Assembly: GCA_012861695.1 (NCBI GenBank)
Contig: JAAOOA010000100.1
Location: forward strand, 531,001 to 595,000
Direction of reading: 5' to 3'
DNA length: 64,000 nucleotides
Origin: Trematomus loennbergii
Taxonomy: Eukaryota > Chordata > Actinopteri > Perciformes > Nototheniidae
Under the pieces are notes generated by a model that saw nothing but the letters and a program-made list of their open reading frames with translations, was not told the DNA's origin and made no database searches. Shown here piece by piece: positions 40,559 through 53,749 of this stretch. How positions within the stretch are numbered: position 1 is the first letter of the stretch; the number at the start of each line of letters is the position of its first letter. The position numbers and the translations under genes were made by a program.

Positions 40559-42139
40559 TAGGCCTGTCGTGATAATCGATAAATTGACTTATCGTACGAT
40601 AAATAAAAATGGACTCGATAACTTTTCTGAGCTCGATAAATTGCCGTTTACATAAGGATGTGACCAGCATTTTAGCTAGGAGCGCTGTGGCTGCCAGCGT
40701 AGCAGCCAAATTAATAATATAGCGACAAGCGGGAGACAACGTGTGACTTACTCGCGGGGAATTTAAAGTGGAATTGGTTACAAAACCTAACTACACATCT
40801 CGATTCTCCGGTGTGGCAGTATTTTGGATTCAACCCAAATCAACAAGGCCAACCTACGGACTTGAATGAGTCGGGCGGTGTGTCGCATTTGTTTAAAAAG
40901 GTAGCGACAAAAGCAGGCAATACCACGCATTTTAAACTACACCTAAAACACAACCACCCCATTCCGTTTTCCCAGCTGGGAGCAAACACGGCAGCTGGAG
41001 ATGGAGAGCCCCCACCTTCCCGACAGTTTACAATCAAAGATGCATTTGCCCGACAATGCAAACATGTTGGTGTTCCTTGCTCGAAAACTTTGAAAAACAG
41101 ATTTGGATATGGCCTGTTGAGGCATCTGGGTCTTTGTATGGACAGTGGACTGTACACTTGACTGTTGTTTTTAAGGAGGGTTTTTTGAGACAATGTGTGC
41201 TCATATATATATATATATATACGTCCGAAACCACCGAGGCGAGGGAAGAGGCCAGACAGGGTCCCGAAGCGCGCCACCCACGGCCGACGAAGGCATGGGC
41301 GACGTCCGAAGCCGCCGTCGAGGTAGTGAAAAAGCGAGAGGGTCCACACGAGGCCGACCAGACATGGTCGAACCTCCTCTCAGGCACCAGAAAAAGCTCA
41401 AAAGGGTCGTCCCGTCCACGATTAAAAACAGGTGGGCGAAATTGCGAGAGGATCCACACGAGGCCGACCAGACTTGATCGAACCTCCTCTCCGGCACCAC
41501 AAAAAAAAAAGGGCTAACAGTTGGATGTCGACATGGAAGCAGTCAGCTGGTAGCTGCTGGCCGGTAGCCGCTAGTCGTCAGCTGTCCGTTAGCCGTTAGC
41601 GAGCGCAGCCGGACATGCAGCCGCATGTCCCGAATAAACCAGGCATGGTCGTGTATCGGCTCCATGGAAGGCTTGCTGTCCCCCAGTGCCGAAAAGCCGT
41701 GGAAATGGCGAGCGTCGTCCGCGGCCATTCCGGAGGGCGCACCGAGCCACAGTCCGTGCGCACGATGCAGCCACGGACGTCCCCAAAAATCTCCGGCATT
41801 TCGAGAAAAACTGTTTTTTGCCGTGTTCGGTTCAGTCTCGGATACTTCGTGAGACTTATGTCGGGGTCACCAATGTAGTGCCGAGAGATAGGAGTCAGAG
41901 GCGGTGCATCGAAGGTGCAAATGGGAACTTTAAAGAGCAGCAGAAACTGACATGTTGTCGGGTCGCAGCCCGGGAAGAGAAGAGAAAGGACACAGTATAT
42001 ACCCCGGAGGTACAGTAAGCATTAGTGTCCGTGCGGAACAATACCCCCCAACCTGTAGTTCCTTGATTGAATTATGTAACCCAGTGTATTAATAAGTGAT
42101 CACTACACGTCCAACAAAATTATTATCGTGACAGGCCTA
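40559..42139 (+). mobile_element. hAT element with BED-finger relic, 1581 bp
   Basis: Termini TAGGCCTGTCGTGATAAT and ATTATCGTGACAGGCCTA are inverted repeats with the 8-bp target duplication TTTCTACT (40551-40558 and 42140-42147). 40810-41000 encodes a relic of the N-terminal BED zinc finger (VWQYFGF, LFKKVATKAGNTTHFKLHLK). The rest of the transposase is replaced by GC-rich sequence (about 41220-42060) with a near tandem repeat of GTCCACACGAGGCCGACCAG. It is absent from the duplicate unit near 55.2 kb. Confidence 0.93.
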
Positions 42140-42744
42140 TTTCTACTTGACTTTATTAAAAAATATCAACAAAATGATCAGGAAACATGCACACTAGGGA
42201 TGTTAAGATTCACAGATTTGCATCGGTGCACCGGCATAAACGTTCAAAATGCGAGTGCACCGGGTGAAAGAGTGCACATCGGCTACAGTTTGGGTTGAAC
42301 TCGTGATGCATCTATTGTTGTGCCTTTGCATCGGTAAAAAAACGATTCATTCATATAATATCCTCTCATCCTGTCAGCACTCAGCAGAGACGATCTTTGA
42401 TCTTTGCTTCGCCACTACGGAGGAGCCGCGTCTATGGAAGCAAACAAGAGACAGAAGTATTTGAATTTTATCAGACACCGAATTTATAGCATTGAAAATA
42501 ATTACTTTGAAAATCATGCATCTGAATTTTTTTGCTCCGAATTTACCTATGTGAAATAAAAATGTAACAATTCGATGTCAAAAATGTCGATGCCAAAAAT
42601 TCAAGTGAAAAAAATTTGAATGCACAATTTCGGTGTTTAAAAATTCGATGTCAAAATTGCGATGCAGCATCATCCGGGCTACCCAGTCAGGATAAGCAAT
42701 CGAGCCTGAATGCAATCGAACAGACTTCTGGCCTATCAGAGCAC

Positions 42745-45700
42745 GGCTTTGTCAGTCATGTGATCACAACTGATTGAGAACAGCGGGGCTCGAGTAAGTA
42801 GTCAGTTTGTGCTCTTTATTTTACAAGCAGTGAGGGCTCGACAGCATTTGTATCTTACAGTAGCTTGCTAAATGAGTGAAGTAGCCTTGTGCCTTGCTGT
42901 TAGCAAGCTCCGTAGTTATCATTAATTGAAGTGAATCACAACGTTACCGTGTCCTTTTGTGTGTGTGTGGGGGTGACGGTTTGCAAATTAACGTTACGAT
43001 CACCTCGGTTAGATAAGTCAAGTAGACCATGCTACACTATACAAATACTCTCTTACAAAAGCCCTGCATTTAAACATGTTAATGTTACTTTAGTAAAAGT
43101 ATGCTAGTATAATTAGGAAAGTGTTGTTAAAGTATTTAAAGTAGACACAAGTTATACTATTATATTATATAATTTGTTTTATTGTTATTACCGATGCAAG
43201 AGTTGACTTAACAGTGTGTAGTTGGAGCTCATTTTGAACAATGAGCTAACTAATGATTATTTCATCATGGTTTAATGTGCTGACTATTTTCTACATTAAT
43301 AGATGAAGGTCTGGTTTGTTCAAACTCTCAAAATAGTCCGAAATGACACCTTTACAATGTTAAAGCAAGATAAATGTAGTGATGTAAAAACTAAAATATT
43401 CAAGATAGTGTAGTGGAAAACAGATGTTTTAAAAACATGTTACTAAAACAAAATCTCTTGTTTTGGACTGACAGTAATGATTCAAGAAATAGTAGATCAA
43501 TAAATACATCAATCTGTGTGCATTTGTTGTGGATGGAACAACAACTGGTGCTCTTACCTGTGAGGCCTCCTCCAAACATTATAACCAGACTGTATCATTC
43601 AAACTATAAGTAACAGTTCTAGCTACTTGACTTTAGACAAACAATTCTAAAGACAAAATCAACACAATTTATTGAAAGACCAATCTTTATTTTACGGTGA
43701 CTTTTTTTGTATTATTAAACCCTTAGATGTGAGATATTAGTAATACAGTAGTAGCATTGTCAATCTAAAAAACTGAGCAACTCAACATGTCCAAAGCATC
43801 TATTACACTATTTGTTCCCCTCTCATATTCACAGTATGGATGATTAGAGACTTTGGGGGAAACCTCAGCTTTATGAACGTCCTGTCTGTTGGTTTGGCCA
43901 GAGAGGGCTGAGGGTCTTTCCCTGCGAGGAGGACCAGGCCTGAGGGAGGAGGACCAGGCCTGAGGGAGGAGGACCTGCACCAGCTGCACCTACAGAACTT
44001 AGCCCATGCTGGGCATAGCTGTTGCCACCTGCACAGGCCTAGCCTGTCACTTTATTTGACAAAATGTGTTTACTTAATCAATTAACAGATTAACATTTAG
44101 TGTAACTTATGTATATGACTTTGTTTTTTTTTTAAAACATTGTGATGGTTCATGCTTGATAACTTTTAGTTCACATTTCAATAAATTGAATTTGTATTTG
44201 CACTCTCCTTTGTTATTCTTGCTGAAAATGTTAAATTACACATTCACATCTGACTGAAGATTGGCACCATTCATTTGTGACGTTGCAAACTCTGTGGTAC
44301 AAGGCACAAGTGTTGTGAAGCTCAAGTGAGGCAAATGCATTTGATCAGCTGACTTTTTTTTTTGCCAAACTTTATAGGCCTGACAATAATCACACTGTCT
44401 CTGAGGTGCAACGTAAAACACAAAACAACACAAAAATTAAGTTCCTGTTAGACTACAAAACTAGTCAGTGTGCAGGTATTTGTGTTACAATATAAGTGTC
44501 TCTTAGTGAATGTCCTGTACTGCTCTTACATCTCATCAGCCTTTCCTTTCCCTCTTGGATGTTCTTCTGGACCCTCAGAGGAAGAGAAAATGGTGAAGCA
44601 GTCCTGTCTCTCAGGCATGTCCTTTCCTAACAGAAATATCAAAAAACATATTATTGCAGAGCAAGTGAGTTATTTAAGAAAGAGGTGTGTTTGTTTGTTC
44701 AGGGGCTATAAATATAATGATTTTTTTATTTGAATGTGTTTTTCAAATTCAACAGTGTACTACAAAGATAATCAGGTTATGAATAAACCGTTCTAAATTC
44801 ATCAACATTGAAATAAATGTATTATTAAAATAATATTTAACTGTTATCAAAACTTAGTGCAACTGTAGAAGCTTGCTATTTTCGGTTGTCTCACTGAAAG
44901 AATCACTTTTAACATGTTTTTTACAGTCAATATGCAGAGACAAAGGGTCGTAGTTCTCACTATGTTCAATAATATTTGCCTTAAATACATTGAAATGTGA
45001 AAGTTGAACAAAAAGGTTATGTTGCTTGGTAAAATGTAAATGTAACCTTTTGCTAAGAAAGTACACTCAACATCACTGATGTGTAGGTGATCTAGTAGTT
45101 AGTCATGTTTAATGGCATGTATATCAGTGTATTTGAGTCATTACTTTATTTTTTATGCATTCTTTGTAAAGTATGAAAAAGGTGTACCTTTCACTGAAGT
45201 CACAGATAACGTCATATCTAATATTTAAACAAATCATTTCCTTGTCACTAAAGCATTGACTACGCTATTCATGGTCCTTAAATGCAGGCATTAAGTTCCA
45301 TGTTCCGTTCTACAGCCACGATAAGGCTGTTTCTCAAGTGTGATGATAATAAAATGAACAGAGGCATTGGTAATAATATTAAAAACAACAATGTTTGGGT
45401 CGTTCGTCAGATAGGCGGTTAGCTGCAAGAAATAACTCCAGTTCAACAAACCATATTACAATATCTACGGGAGCATTATTTCTGGACCATCTTGAAATGT
45501 GACGTTCATATTTTAAAGATACACACATTTTATTGTGAGGTTGATTTAATATACACTAAGCCTCTCTTCAACAATACGTTGACGTTAGCTAGTCTATTTT
45601 ATGCTATAGTAGAGCATAGAGAATTTAAATGAACCTTAACAATGCATACAGTAACCTAACTAGCAAACTAACTATCTAACGTACAAGGATGACCTTATTT

Positions 45701-46025
45701 TACCAACCTCACACAGAAGCCTTTTGGTATACAGTTGCATCCCACTTAATGTTTTACACTTCTCTATTACGTTTAACTTGGATGCTACGCATAGCATCGT
45801 TAGCACAGATGGAGCTACGATTGCTCAAATGCTAACCCAACTCTAAACATTCATTAACGTTAGCTTAATAAAAACACCAGTAACATAACATAAAGTACGC
45901 AGGGTTGACTTACCGAAGAAACTGCATTCATGGACGGTCTGTTTTAACCGCAGATAAATCCTATGACGAATGACGAATAGTCCACCAGGAGCCAACACAA
46001 CAAACACGGCCGAGTTCAAGTAGTG
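42745..46025. other. Interior of the inverted-repeat element, no genes found
   Basis: AT-rich. 43785-44085 is related to 48575-48770, with a tandem GGACCAGGCCTGAGGGAGGA pair at 43930-43970. No exon pair with a convincing coding frame was seen. Confidence 0.5.
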
Positions 46026-46033
46026 TTCTCCGC

Positions 46034-46797
46034 TAGTGATGTGTCGGTCGCGAACGAGCCGATTCTTTTGAACGGCTCTTTGGTACGAACGAGGGGAACC
46101 GAGTCCTACTTGGTGAGAGCCGTTCTTGTTATCGTTCAATCGTTGGTCCGCACTCACTGCCTGCCAAAATCCACTCGCCTTTTAAAAAGCTTGATTTTGT
46201 TCCCCAAACGTATTCTGTGAAGATCCGCCCCTACTCTGTTTGGTAGGTTTCAGCACGAGGAGTGAGATGGGGTGGGTCTTAACGGAATACGCGAGAGAGA
46301 GAAGTCATAACAAGTGGTACAGGACAGGTAGACAACGTGTTTTTCGGATGGAAAATGAGCCAAACGCGAAAACGCAGCAGCATTTGGATTCACTTCAACC
46401 AAAACCCAGGCAGTGATAAAGCGCACCATTTGTAAAGGCAAAATATCCTTTAAAGCAGGATCAACAAATAATCTCCATCGCCACTTAAAAACAGTATCTA
46501 ATATTAAGAGTTGCATGAATTTCATTCAAGGCAAGGCAACTTTATTTACTTAACACATAAGAGGGTAAATTGAAAGTACATTCACTGACATGATGACATG
46601 GATATGGCGCCACCTTGTGTCATGTTTACAATGCCGATTATTGACATTAGGTCTGGCAATACAGTCAATCATTATCCTGGTGATTATTTTGCAGATAAAC
46701 CTAGTAACCTTAAAAAAACGGCTCTTTTGAACGGCTCTTTGAAAGGAACGGAGCCATAAGATCCGGCTCCCTTCAAAGAGCCATAATTCCATCACTA
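46034..46797 (+). mobile_element. hAT element with BED-finger relic, 764 bp
   Basis: Ends TAGTGATG and CATCACTA with the 8-bp target duplication TTCTCCGC (46026-46033 and 46798-46805). Subterminal GAACGGCTCTTT motifs occur on both sides. A short stretch near 46430-46490 translates to a BED-type finger end (KISFKAGSTNNLHRHLK). Transposase otherwise deleted. Confidence 0.93.
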
Positions 46798-47429
46798 TTC
46801 TCCGCATGAGCTGAGCCCCTGTAGCATCACGGAGCTAATGGAGCTAACGGAGCTAGCAGTGAGACAGAGGAGCTAGGAGCAGCAGTCCCGTTGTCATGAA
46901 GGGGGAATCTAATACAGAATATGCTTTTTTGGATCCAGGCTAGAAACATGTTCATTTTCTGATGTTAAGTTGGACATTTTAACATAGGGTCTACGGGAAT
47001 TGCTCCCATCTGCATCCATCGCCTACAGTTTGCAGCATTGGGCTTCACCGCACTGTCCCGGAGTTCGCCGCTTGGCTCTGATAGGCCATAAATCGGTTTG
47101 ACTGCATTTAGGCTCGATTGCTTATCCTGACTGGGTAGCCCGGATGATGCTGCATCGCAATTTTTGACATCGAATTTTTAAACACCGAAATTGTGCATTC
47201 AAATTTTTTTCACTTGAATTTTTGGCATCGACATTTTTGACATCGACATTTTTTTAACATGAATTGTTACATTTTTATTTCACATAGGTTAATTCCGAGC
47301 AAAAAAATTCAGATGCATGATTTTCAAAGTAATTATTTTCAATGCTATAAATTCGGTGTCTGATAAAATTCAAATACTTCTGTCTCTTGTTTGCTTCCAT
47401 ACACGTCACAGTTATCAACAAACATGGAA

Positions 47430-47710
47430 GTCAACATTCTGACTTTTCCCCAAAATCCTGACTTTTTCTCAACATTCTGACTTTTCCCCAAAATTCTGAC
47501 TTTTTTCTCAAAATGTTGACTTTTTTCAAAAAATCGCAATATTCGCAATAGTCCTGTATTTTTGTCAAAGTTCTGACTTTTTTTCAAATTTCTGACTTTT
47601 TTCTCTCAAAATCCTGACTTTTTCTCAAAATCCAGATTTGTTTTCAAAATCCTGACTTTTTAAAAAAATCTCGAGATCCGGACTTTTCCTCAAAATTCTG
47701 ACTTTTTCCT
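47430..47710. repeat. Degenerate TTCTGACTTTTTCTCAAAAT minisatellite
   Basis: About twelve imperfect units of about 20 bp. Same type as 14716-14840. Confidence 0.85.
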
Positions 47711-47714
47711 ATAA

Positions 47715-50700
47715 ACCTCAAGGTCTATGGGATTAGTTTTGTTTCATAGAGATAAAGCAACACTTTCTCAGAATCAAGCAAAACTAAGAGTTTAAGAGAA
47801 AAAAAAACTGAGTAAATGTATTTAAAAAAATAAAACTATAAGTCATTTGTGTAATCATGTAAACTATAAGTATTTTTTCTTTGTTTTAACATATATTTTT
47901 GTTTGCTTCTTTCTCAATGATCAGACTTTTGCTCTCGCTGCAGCTCTCTCGTTTGCGCTCCCTAATTTGTTGTTTTCAATTCTGACACAAACGTCCCAGG
48001 TAGGCGGGACTTTCAGGGGCTACTCAGTTTTTGAGTGACAGCCCAGTCCTCCAGCGATTGTACAGTGCAGCTGCGGTGCGGTACCTGAGCGTGGACAGAA
48101 CACCCCCAGAAGAACCAGCATTTCAATTATTATAATACTACAAGTGAAAATATATGTAAGTATTGATCATTTGCACTGTACTATACCGATACGGTCTGTT
48201 TCTGTGAGAAGTAAAGAAAAGCTGTGCTATGAAAGTTAGCTTTTGCTACCTTTAGATCCATAACAATGCAAGCTAAGTAGCCTAATAGCAGGGAAAGTTA
48301 GCTACATAGCTACCAGTGAGTGACCATTCAGACACCGGCGCACACACTCAAACAGACTTGTGTGCCTGACTCTACCAACAGGCTTTCATGATTCTGTTTA
48401 GATATGCAAGTATAAGCCATGATAGCTTATTTTATTAACACGCTAATTTGATAGGAAAATCAATGGAGGCTGAGTTAACTACTTCTCTTTGTAGGAAAAC
48501 CTACCGTCCATGACTGCCCCTGAGCTGTGTTTTATTTGTTAACTTCATATTTTTCATTTCCTAAAACATTTATTTTCCTCTCATATTAACAGTGTGGATC
48601 ATTTAGACAGCGTGGCGTCCAGAGGTCTTATCCCGTTTTCCCACTTCCTCTGAGGGGACAGCACGGAGGGGGGCATGAAGAAAGACCCGCACCATCTTCA
48701 TCCACGCTGGCGTTGCTGTTATCACTTGCTCAGTGTCATTTCATTTGACCAAATGTCTTTACATATACATTTAATAGATTTTATTAATATCCACCTTTTT
48801 GTTTTATGTCCTTTTATTTAACCTCTTAAGCACGGCGGTCCCCCCATTGGACCCCTCCCACCATTTTGTTTTCGAGATAATGTCTCAGGGCTTCTTAACA
48901 TTTATGAAACTATTAATGTGTAGCACCAGATTAACGGGAAGAATCTCAGCTAACTGAAGATATGAACCATTTTTACCAAAACAAAACACAAGTCTCATAA
49001 GAAGCGTCTAAATGACCCTGAGCGAAAAAATTCTAACGCACTGCGGCACACAATTCAAGATAAAAATACCCTTATTACTTATCGTAGCTGCACATACAAT
49101 ATAGCCGATTAAAGCTGAGACTCCACTGATTATTTAGCTATAGTATCATCACTGAGCGATCCTAAATTGCGACAGGGGAAGCAAACACAGACATCACAAC
49201 ACGTACCTTTACGGAGCTTTTACGGCAGATCGTCTCACCGTAGCTGTCAATTAGGTCAAAAGACGTGTTCAATGGCATTAAAACGAAAAAAAAATGCTAC
49301 AACTGTTGATCCATAGGTTAATAATGTACCTGTGCCTTTGAAGAAATTATTTATAATCCATAATTTCATTTTTTTGTAAAAATCGGAGCGGAAAAGTTAG
49401 CTGCTAATGGTAGCCAACAGAGTGTATGCAGCTTCCGGTTTTGGTAACGCGTCACTCTCACTCCTTATTTGTTAACGTTTTGGTGTGTATATAACTTTCC
49501 TCGATTCCATTGGCTCTAGCGGTTATAAAGAGATTTCATTCATCAGAATCGACCAAGGGGGCCAGAGATAGGTCAAATCCACCCAAATGACCCAGAAGTG
49601 GGGGTTTTTGGCTAAATCTCTCTAAAAAGGTCAAATTTCACTTGTTTTGCATTAATCTTGATACAGGGTACTTATTATATGTTGTACTTTGGATTCCTAA
49701 AGCTTTTAGTCTACTAACCCATCATCCAAGGGTAGTTTTCACTATCTGTAAAAAATAATTTTTGGACGGACACTATAATTTACAGTTTTTTACTATGTTC
49801 AATCTGAATTTTCTTTAAAATAAAAAACATCTATATTGATTCTGACTTTTCTACATCCAACTCACAGGTTTATCATTACTTTGAGAAAAAAGATTATTCA
49901 TTTAACCCTTTTAGAAGGGAAGATATGGTCATTTGTTCTGGGAATGGCATTTTCGAGCCTGAGACCTGAAAAACAGGCTCAGGGCTTAAGAGGTTAAAAC
50001 ATTCTTTGAGACTTCATCTTCTGGTTCAAATTTCAATAAATGTAATTTGTATAATCACTCTTTTGTCTTTATTCTACATGAAAATGTTAGAGATTCCATT
50101 CAACTCTGTTGATTATTCAGATCTTCCTCAGGCTAGGAATAGTAGGCTATGTCGACTTTTAAATGCTAAATGCATATCATTTTCTCACAGGATATAGAAT
50201 GAGACAACACCGTTTTTATCCATTGTGTATGAATGCTTCAGCTCTTCAGACCAACATAGTAAGATGTGAGCATGTTCCTAATTGTGTTGGTATGCAGCCT
50301 AGGTCTGGTCTGTTTAATAAAGCAAATCTGCCACTTTTATATTGTAGAATTTGTTAAATTAAAGCAGTCTAATTGTTTGTCCTAAACATAGCAATATATG
50401 CTTTTGAAATGTAACATGTCTTTGAAAAAATAACAGTATACAGTTTATATTGTGTATCACCTTTAGGTTGAAAATACATAGATGTGTTTTTTTAATCTAT
50501 AAAATAAATAAATAGACCGACAGACACTTTATCAATCCCAAATTGGGAAATAATTGTACAGCAGCAGTGTGTTCAGGTATTAAAATATTTATAGTTGGAA
50601 TAAAATATAAACTACACAACACAAGTATAATGCACAGCAATCCATAAGAGAAGTCCGATATATTCATGAAACTCCCCAGGAGACACCAACACTAACGTGG

Positions 50701-50925
50701 CCGAGTGGACTCCGCAGTTTGCTGCATGTTAAAACAAAGACAAAATACTTATAGTTTACATGATTACACAAATGATTTGTTTGCAACTCATAGTTTTATT
50801 TTTGAAATAAAATTTATTTTGCTTGACTCAGTTTTCTTTTCTCTTAAACTCTTAGTTTTGCTTGATTCTGAGAAAGTATTGCTTTATCTTTATGAAACAA
50901 AACTAATCCCATATTTATCTACAAA
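47715..50925. mobile_element. Inverted-repeat element, arms of about 170-190 bp
   Basis: 47715-47890 (GGGATTAGTTTTGTTTCATA ... AATCATGTAAACTATAAG) is the reverse complement of about 50735-50925. The interior contains a TTAA element (48818-49997) and the 48.57-48.77 kb block shared with 43.8 kb. A further single arm is at about 26700-26805. No transposase recognised. Confidence 0.7.
48818..49997 (-). mobile_element. TTAA repeat family 'GTTAAGCCC' (copy e)
   Basis: TTAA at both ends (48818-48821 and 49994-49997). Left part is shared with copy c, right part with copies a and b (TTGATACAGGGTACTTATTA). About 1.18 kb, non-coding. Confidence 0.85.
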
Positions 50926-50939
50926 GCAATAATCAAACA

Positions 50940-51200
50940 GGTCTTCCCAGGTCGTCGCACGCATCTCTGCTTGTCTAGCAGAAATCTCTCAGTGGATGTC
51001 TGCTCACCACCTCAAGCTCAACCTTGACAAGACTGAACTGCTTTTCCTTCAGGGAAAAGATTGTCCCACTCTTGACCTAACAATCAACATCGGCCCCTCT
51101 GTTGTTTCCCCGACTCAGACTGCAAGGAATCTGGGTGTGACCCTAGATAACAAACTGTCCTTCACTGCAAACATCGCTGCAACAACCCGCTGCTGCAGAT
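50940..51200 (+). mobile_element. Rex1/L2-like LINE RT fragment
   Basis: The plus frame reads ISQWMSAHHLKLNLDKTELL, then ARNLGVTLDNKLSFTANIAA, the post-catalytic part of a fish LINE reverse transcriptase. It is cut on the right by the MITE at 51201. Confidence 0.85.
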
Positions 51201-51531
51201 TAGGGATGCCAGAAACTGACCATGATCAAATTCGAAAATCGGACAGCCCTGGCGAATATTAATCGATTATTCGCCGCACCCCCCCCCCCCCCCTTCCTCC
51301 AAGTTTACAGTAAAACAAACTGGTGGTGTGACCAATGGCCATTTACAATTATTAATACTATTACTATTATGAGCATTAGTCTATATGTTGGTTGAAACTA
51401 AGCCAGGAAAAAAAAAAGAAACATAAATAATAATACAAATATATATAAATAAAATCGAATTTTAAAAATAATTTTCGATTATGGAGACTGTAACGAATAC
51501 TCAAAAAATCGAATAATCGCTGGCATCCCTA
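51201..51531. mobile_element. MITE with TAGGGATGCCAG termini
   Basis: Left end TAGGGATGCCAG and right end CTGGCATCCCTA are inverted repeats around GAATAATCG / CGATTATTCG subterminals. About 331 bp with a C-run at 51279-51292. hAT-like ends; the 8-bp flanks (CTGCAGAT and GTTCAGAC) are only partly alike. Confidence 0.75.
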
Positions 51532-51625
51532 GTTCAGACTTCCTCTTTCTAAATCTGACACACACAACCACATTATATGTGTTTCGTGCACTTATGTGCC
51601 CATCCCCCCATGTTAACCACATATG

Positions 51626-51627
<2 letters not shown>

Positions 51628-51711
<84 letters not shown>

Positions 51712-51732
51712 GCACAAACACACACACACACT
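51628..51732 (+). repeat. (AC)n microsatellite
   Basis: Long AC repeat; a second such block with the same flank (CCACATATGGCACACACAC) is at 56353. Confidence 0.95.
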
Positions 51733-51951
51733 TTTATCCAAATTAGATAATATTACGCACAATTGTTCTGCTATGTGGATTATTATTTATTTAAGGAAAG
51801 TCAGATCTTACCAATACAACACAAATAAAAGCTGGTAAACACACACACACACCACACACAAATACACACACATAGTATAAATATTATTTATCATATATTA
51901 TTATATTTATCATTTTCAGTGCGTTAAACTTTTTTAAATGTATTTGTTTAG

Positions 51952-52011
51952 CGGCGACGGGCAATGAAACTGACTCAGGAGCAGCGACCAAGAAGAGAAA
52001 ACCTGCAGCTG
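51952..52011 (+). CDS. Basic linker exon (phase 1-1)
   Basis: A TTTGTTTAG acceptor, 60 nt, then a CTG/GTAAAC donor followed by CA repeats. It reads AATGNETDSGAATKKRKPAA. Closest relative is 23894-23953. No PYD exon precedes it within the last 18 kb, so it is either a relic or belongs to a gene interrupted by the transposons of 42-51 kb. Confidence 0.5.
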
Positions 52012-52934
52012 GTAAACACACACACACACACACCCTGGTAACCGGTTCTACTACCTCTGCCCTTTATCTACAAAGCAATAATCAAACATATTTATACTTT
52101 TATTATAATGTAGTTTAGCTCCAGCCACCCGTCAGCATTCACACACACACACACAGATGAGTTGATGAGTATTCTCGTTGATGTTCTAATGTTCTTTGAC
52201 TTTGGTCTCTGTTCTGATTTGAAAAAATACAAAAAAAGTATTGTGTTCTGTGTCTATTCTTTGTATATTTAATGCAGTTTTTCAAGTCTACCAGTCCTGA
52301 CCTGATAAATTGTTTACAGTTTGAAAGGGTGTTAAAAAAAGGGGTGGGAAACGAACACAACAGGAAGTAAGGCCAAACCATTCTTCGCTGGAGGGGGGAC
52401 TGACTGGATGTCATGAGGGATTAACAATGAAAGTTTGGAGAAAATAACCCCCCCACCCCTCTCCGTTATATATTTGTACTATTCCAGATTGACAGCAAAT
52501 CAAGATTTCAGTTGGTACGATCCAAACAGGTTCAGACTTCCCTCTCCTCTGACTCGCTCTTTATAAATCTGATACAAAAATATACCGTGTGTGAAAACCC
52601 GGGCTGAGGTTGAAGGAAGAGACGCAGTAAGTTCACACTCAGTTTGTTCAGAAAATCAATCTGTGAGTAACATGTAATTATGATTTTACTTAAGGGTTAC
52701 TTTAAGGTGTTTTAGTATTCCCTGCTACTTTAAACTGTTACTGTACTTCACTTCAGAGGTATATCTCCTTCCTGTTCGGTGAAAACCATGAATCCTATCA
52801 GTATTGAAAAATGGGAAAAGAAAAAGTAAAATATATCCTGAGAGGTTAGGGTTAGTACACTACTACTAACGCTCTATAAATAAAATGCATTATTATTATT
52901 ATAATTGTTATTTGCCTGTTTGGAGAGGTGAGAG

Positions 52935-53275
52935 AAGTACCCGGATCTTGTACTTGAGTAAAAGTAGAAGTACCCGGATCTTGTACTTGAGTAAAAGTAG
53001 AAGTACCCGGATCTTGTACTTGAGTAAAAGTAGAAGTACTCAGATATTGTACTTGAGTAAAAGTAGAAGTACCCGGATCTTGTACTTGAGTAAAAGTAGA
53101 AGTACTCAGATATTGTACTTGAGTAAAAGTAGAAGTACTCAGGTCTTGTACTTGAGTATAAGTAGAAGTACTCAGATCTTGTACTTGAGTAAAAGTAGAA
53201 GTACTCAGATCTTGTACTTGAGTAAAAGTAGAAGTACTCAGATCTTGTACTTGAGTAAAAGTAGAAGTACCAGAG
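52935..53275 (+). repeat. 33-bp minisatellite, about 10 copies
   Basis: Same unit as 32767-32872 but expanded. Both strands stay open because 33 is a multiple of three, so the 131- and 152-codon frames are not genes. Confidence 0.95.
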
Positions 53276-53749
53276 TGTAGGAATACTCTGTTACAGTAAA
53301 AGTCCTGCATTCAAAATGTTCCTCAAGTGAAAGTAGAAAAGTATTCTCATCAAAATATAGTGAAAGTAGCGACAGTAAAAGTAGTCATTGTGCAGATTGG
53401 TCCATTTCAGAATAATATATATGATATGTTTTATAATGATTGATCATGAAAGTGTTCTCAAAGCTGGTAAAGGAGCAGCTAGTTTGAATGACTTTGTATA
53501 CTGCAGGGTAGCTTGTGGATTTACTCCAGGTGGAACTAAAGTCTGATTTAACACTTGATTATATTTCACATCATTCATCCACATCTGTGAAGTAACTAGA
53601 GGGATTAAAAAGTGTAGTGGAGTAAAAGTACACCGTTTACCTCTGAACTGTAGTGGAGTAGAAGTACAAGTACCTCAAAGTTGTTCTTATGTAAAGTACT
53701 TGAGTAAATGTACTTAGTTACTCTACACCTCCTCCTGTTTGTGCTGCAG

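Larger units (their letters stand above)
42430..47401. mobile_element. Large inverted-repeat element, arms of about 310 bp
   Basis: 42432-42742 is the near-perfect reverse complement of 47075-47400 (for example TATTTGAATTTTATCAGACA, GATGCAGCATCATCCGGGCT). The 4.3-kb interior holds no long ORF. It carries a hAT element at 46034-46797 and pieces resembling 48.5-48.8 and 50.1 kb. It looks like a foldback or long-TIR non-autonomous transposon; family unknown. Confidence 0.75.

Noticed and set aside
40840..41517. Several overlapping frames of 90-170 codons on both strands
   Set aside because: They lie inside a hAT element and GC-rich inserted sequence. Only the BED-finger relic on the plus strand carries a known motif.
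52852..53310. Long frames on both strands (LSKSRSTQILY and STFTQVQDLST repeats)
   Set aside because: A 33-bp tandem repeat keeps both strands open; the array lies in the intron before a PYD exon.
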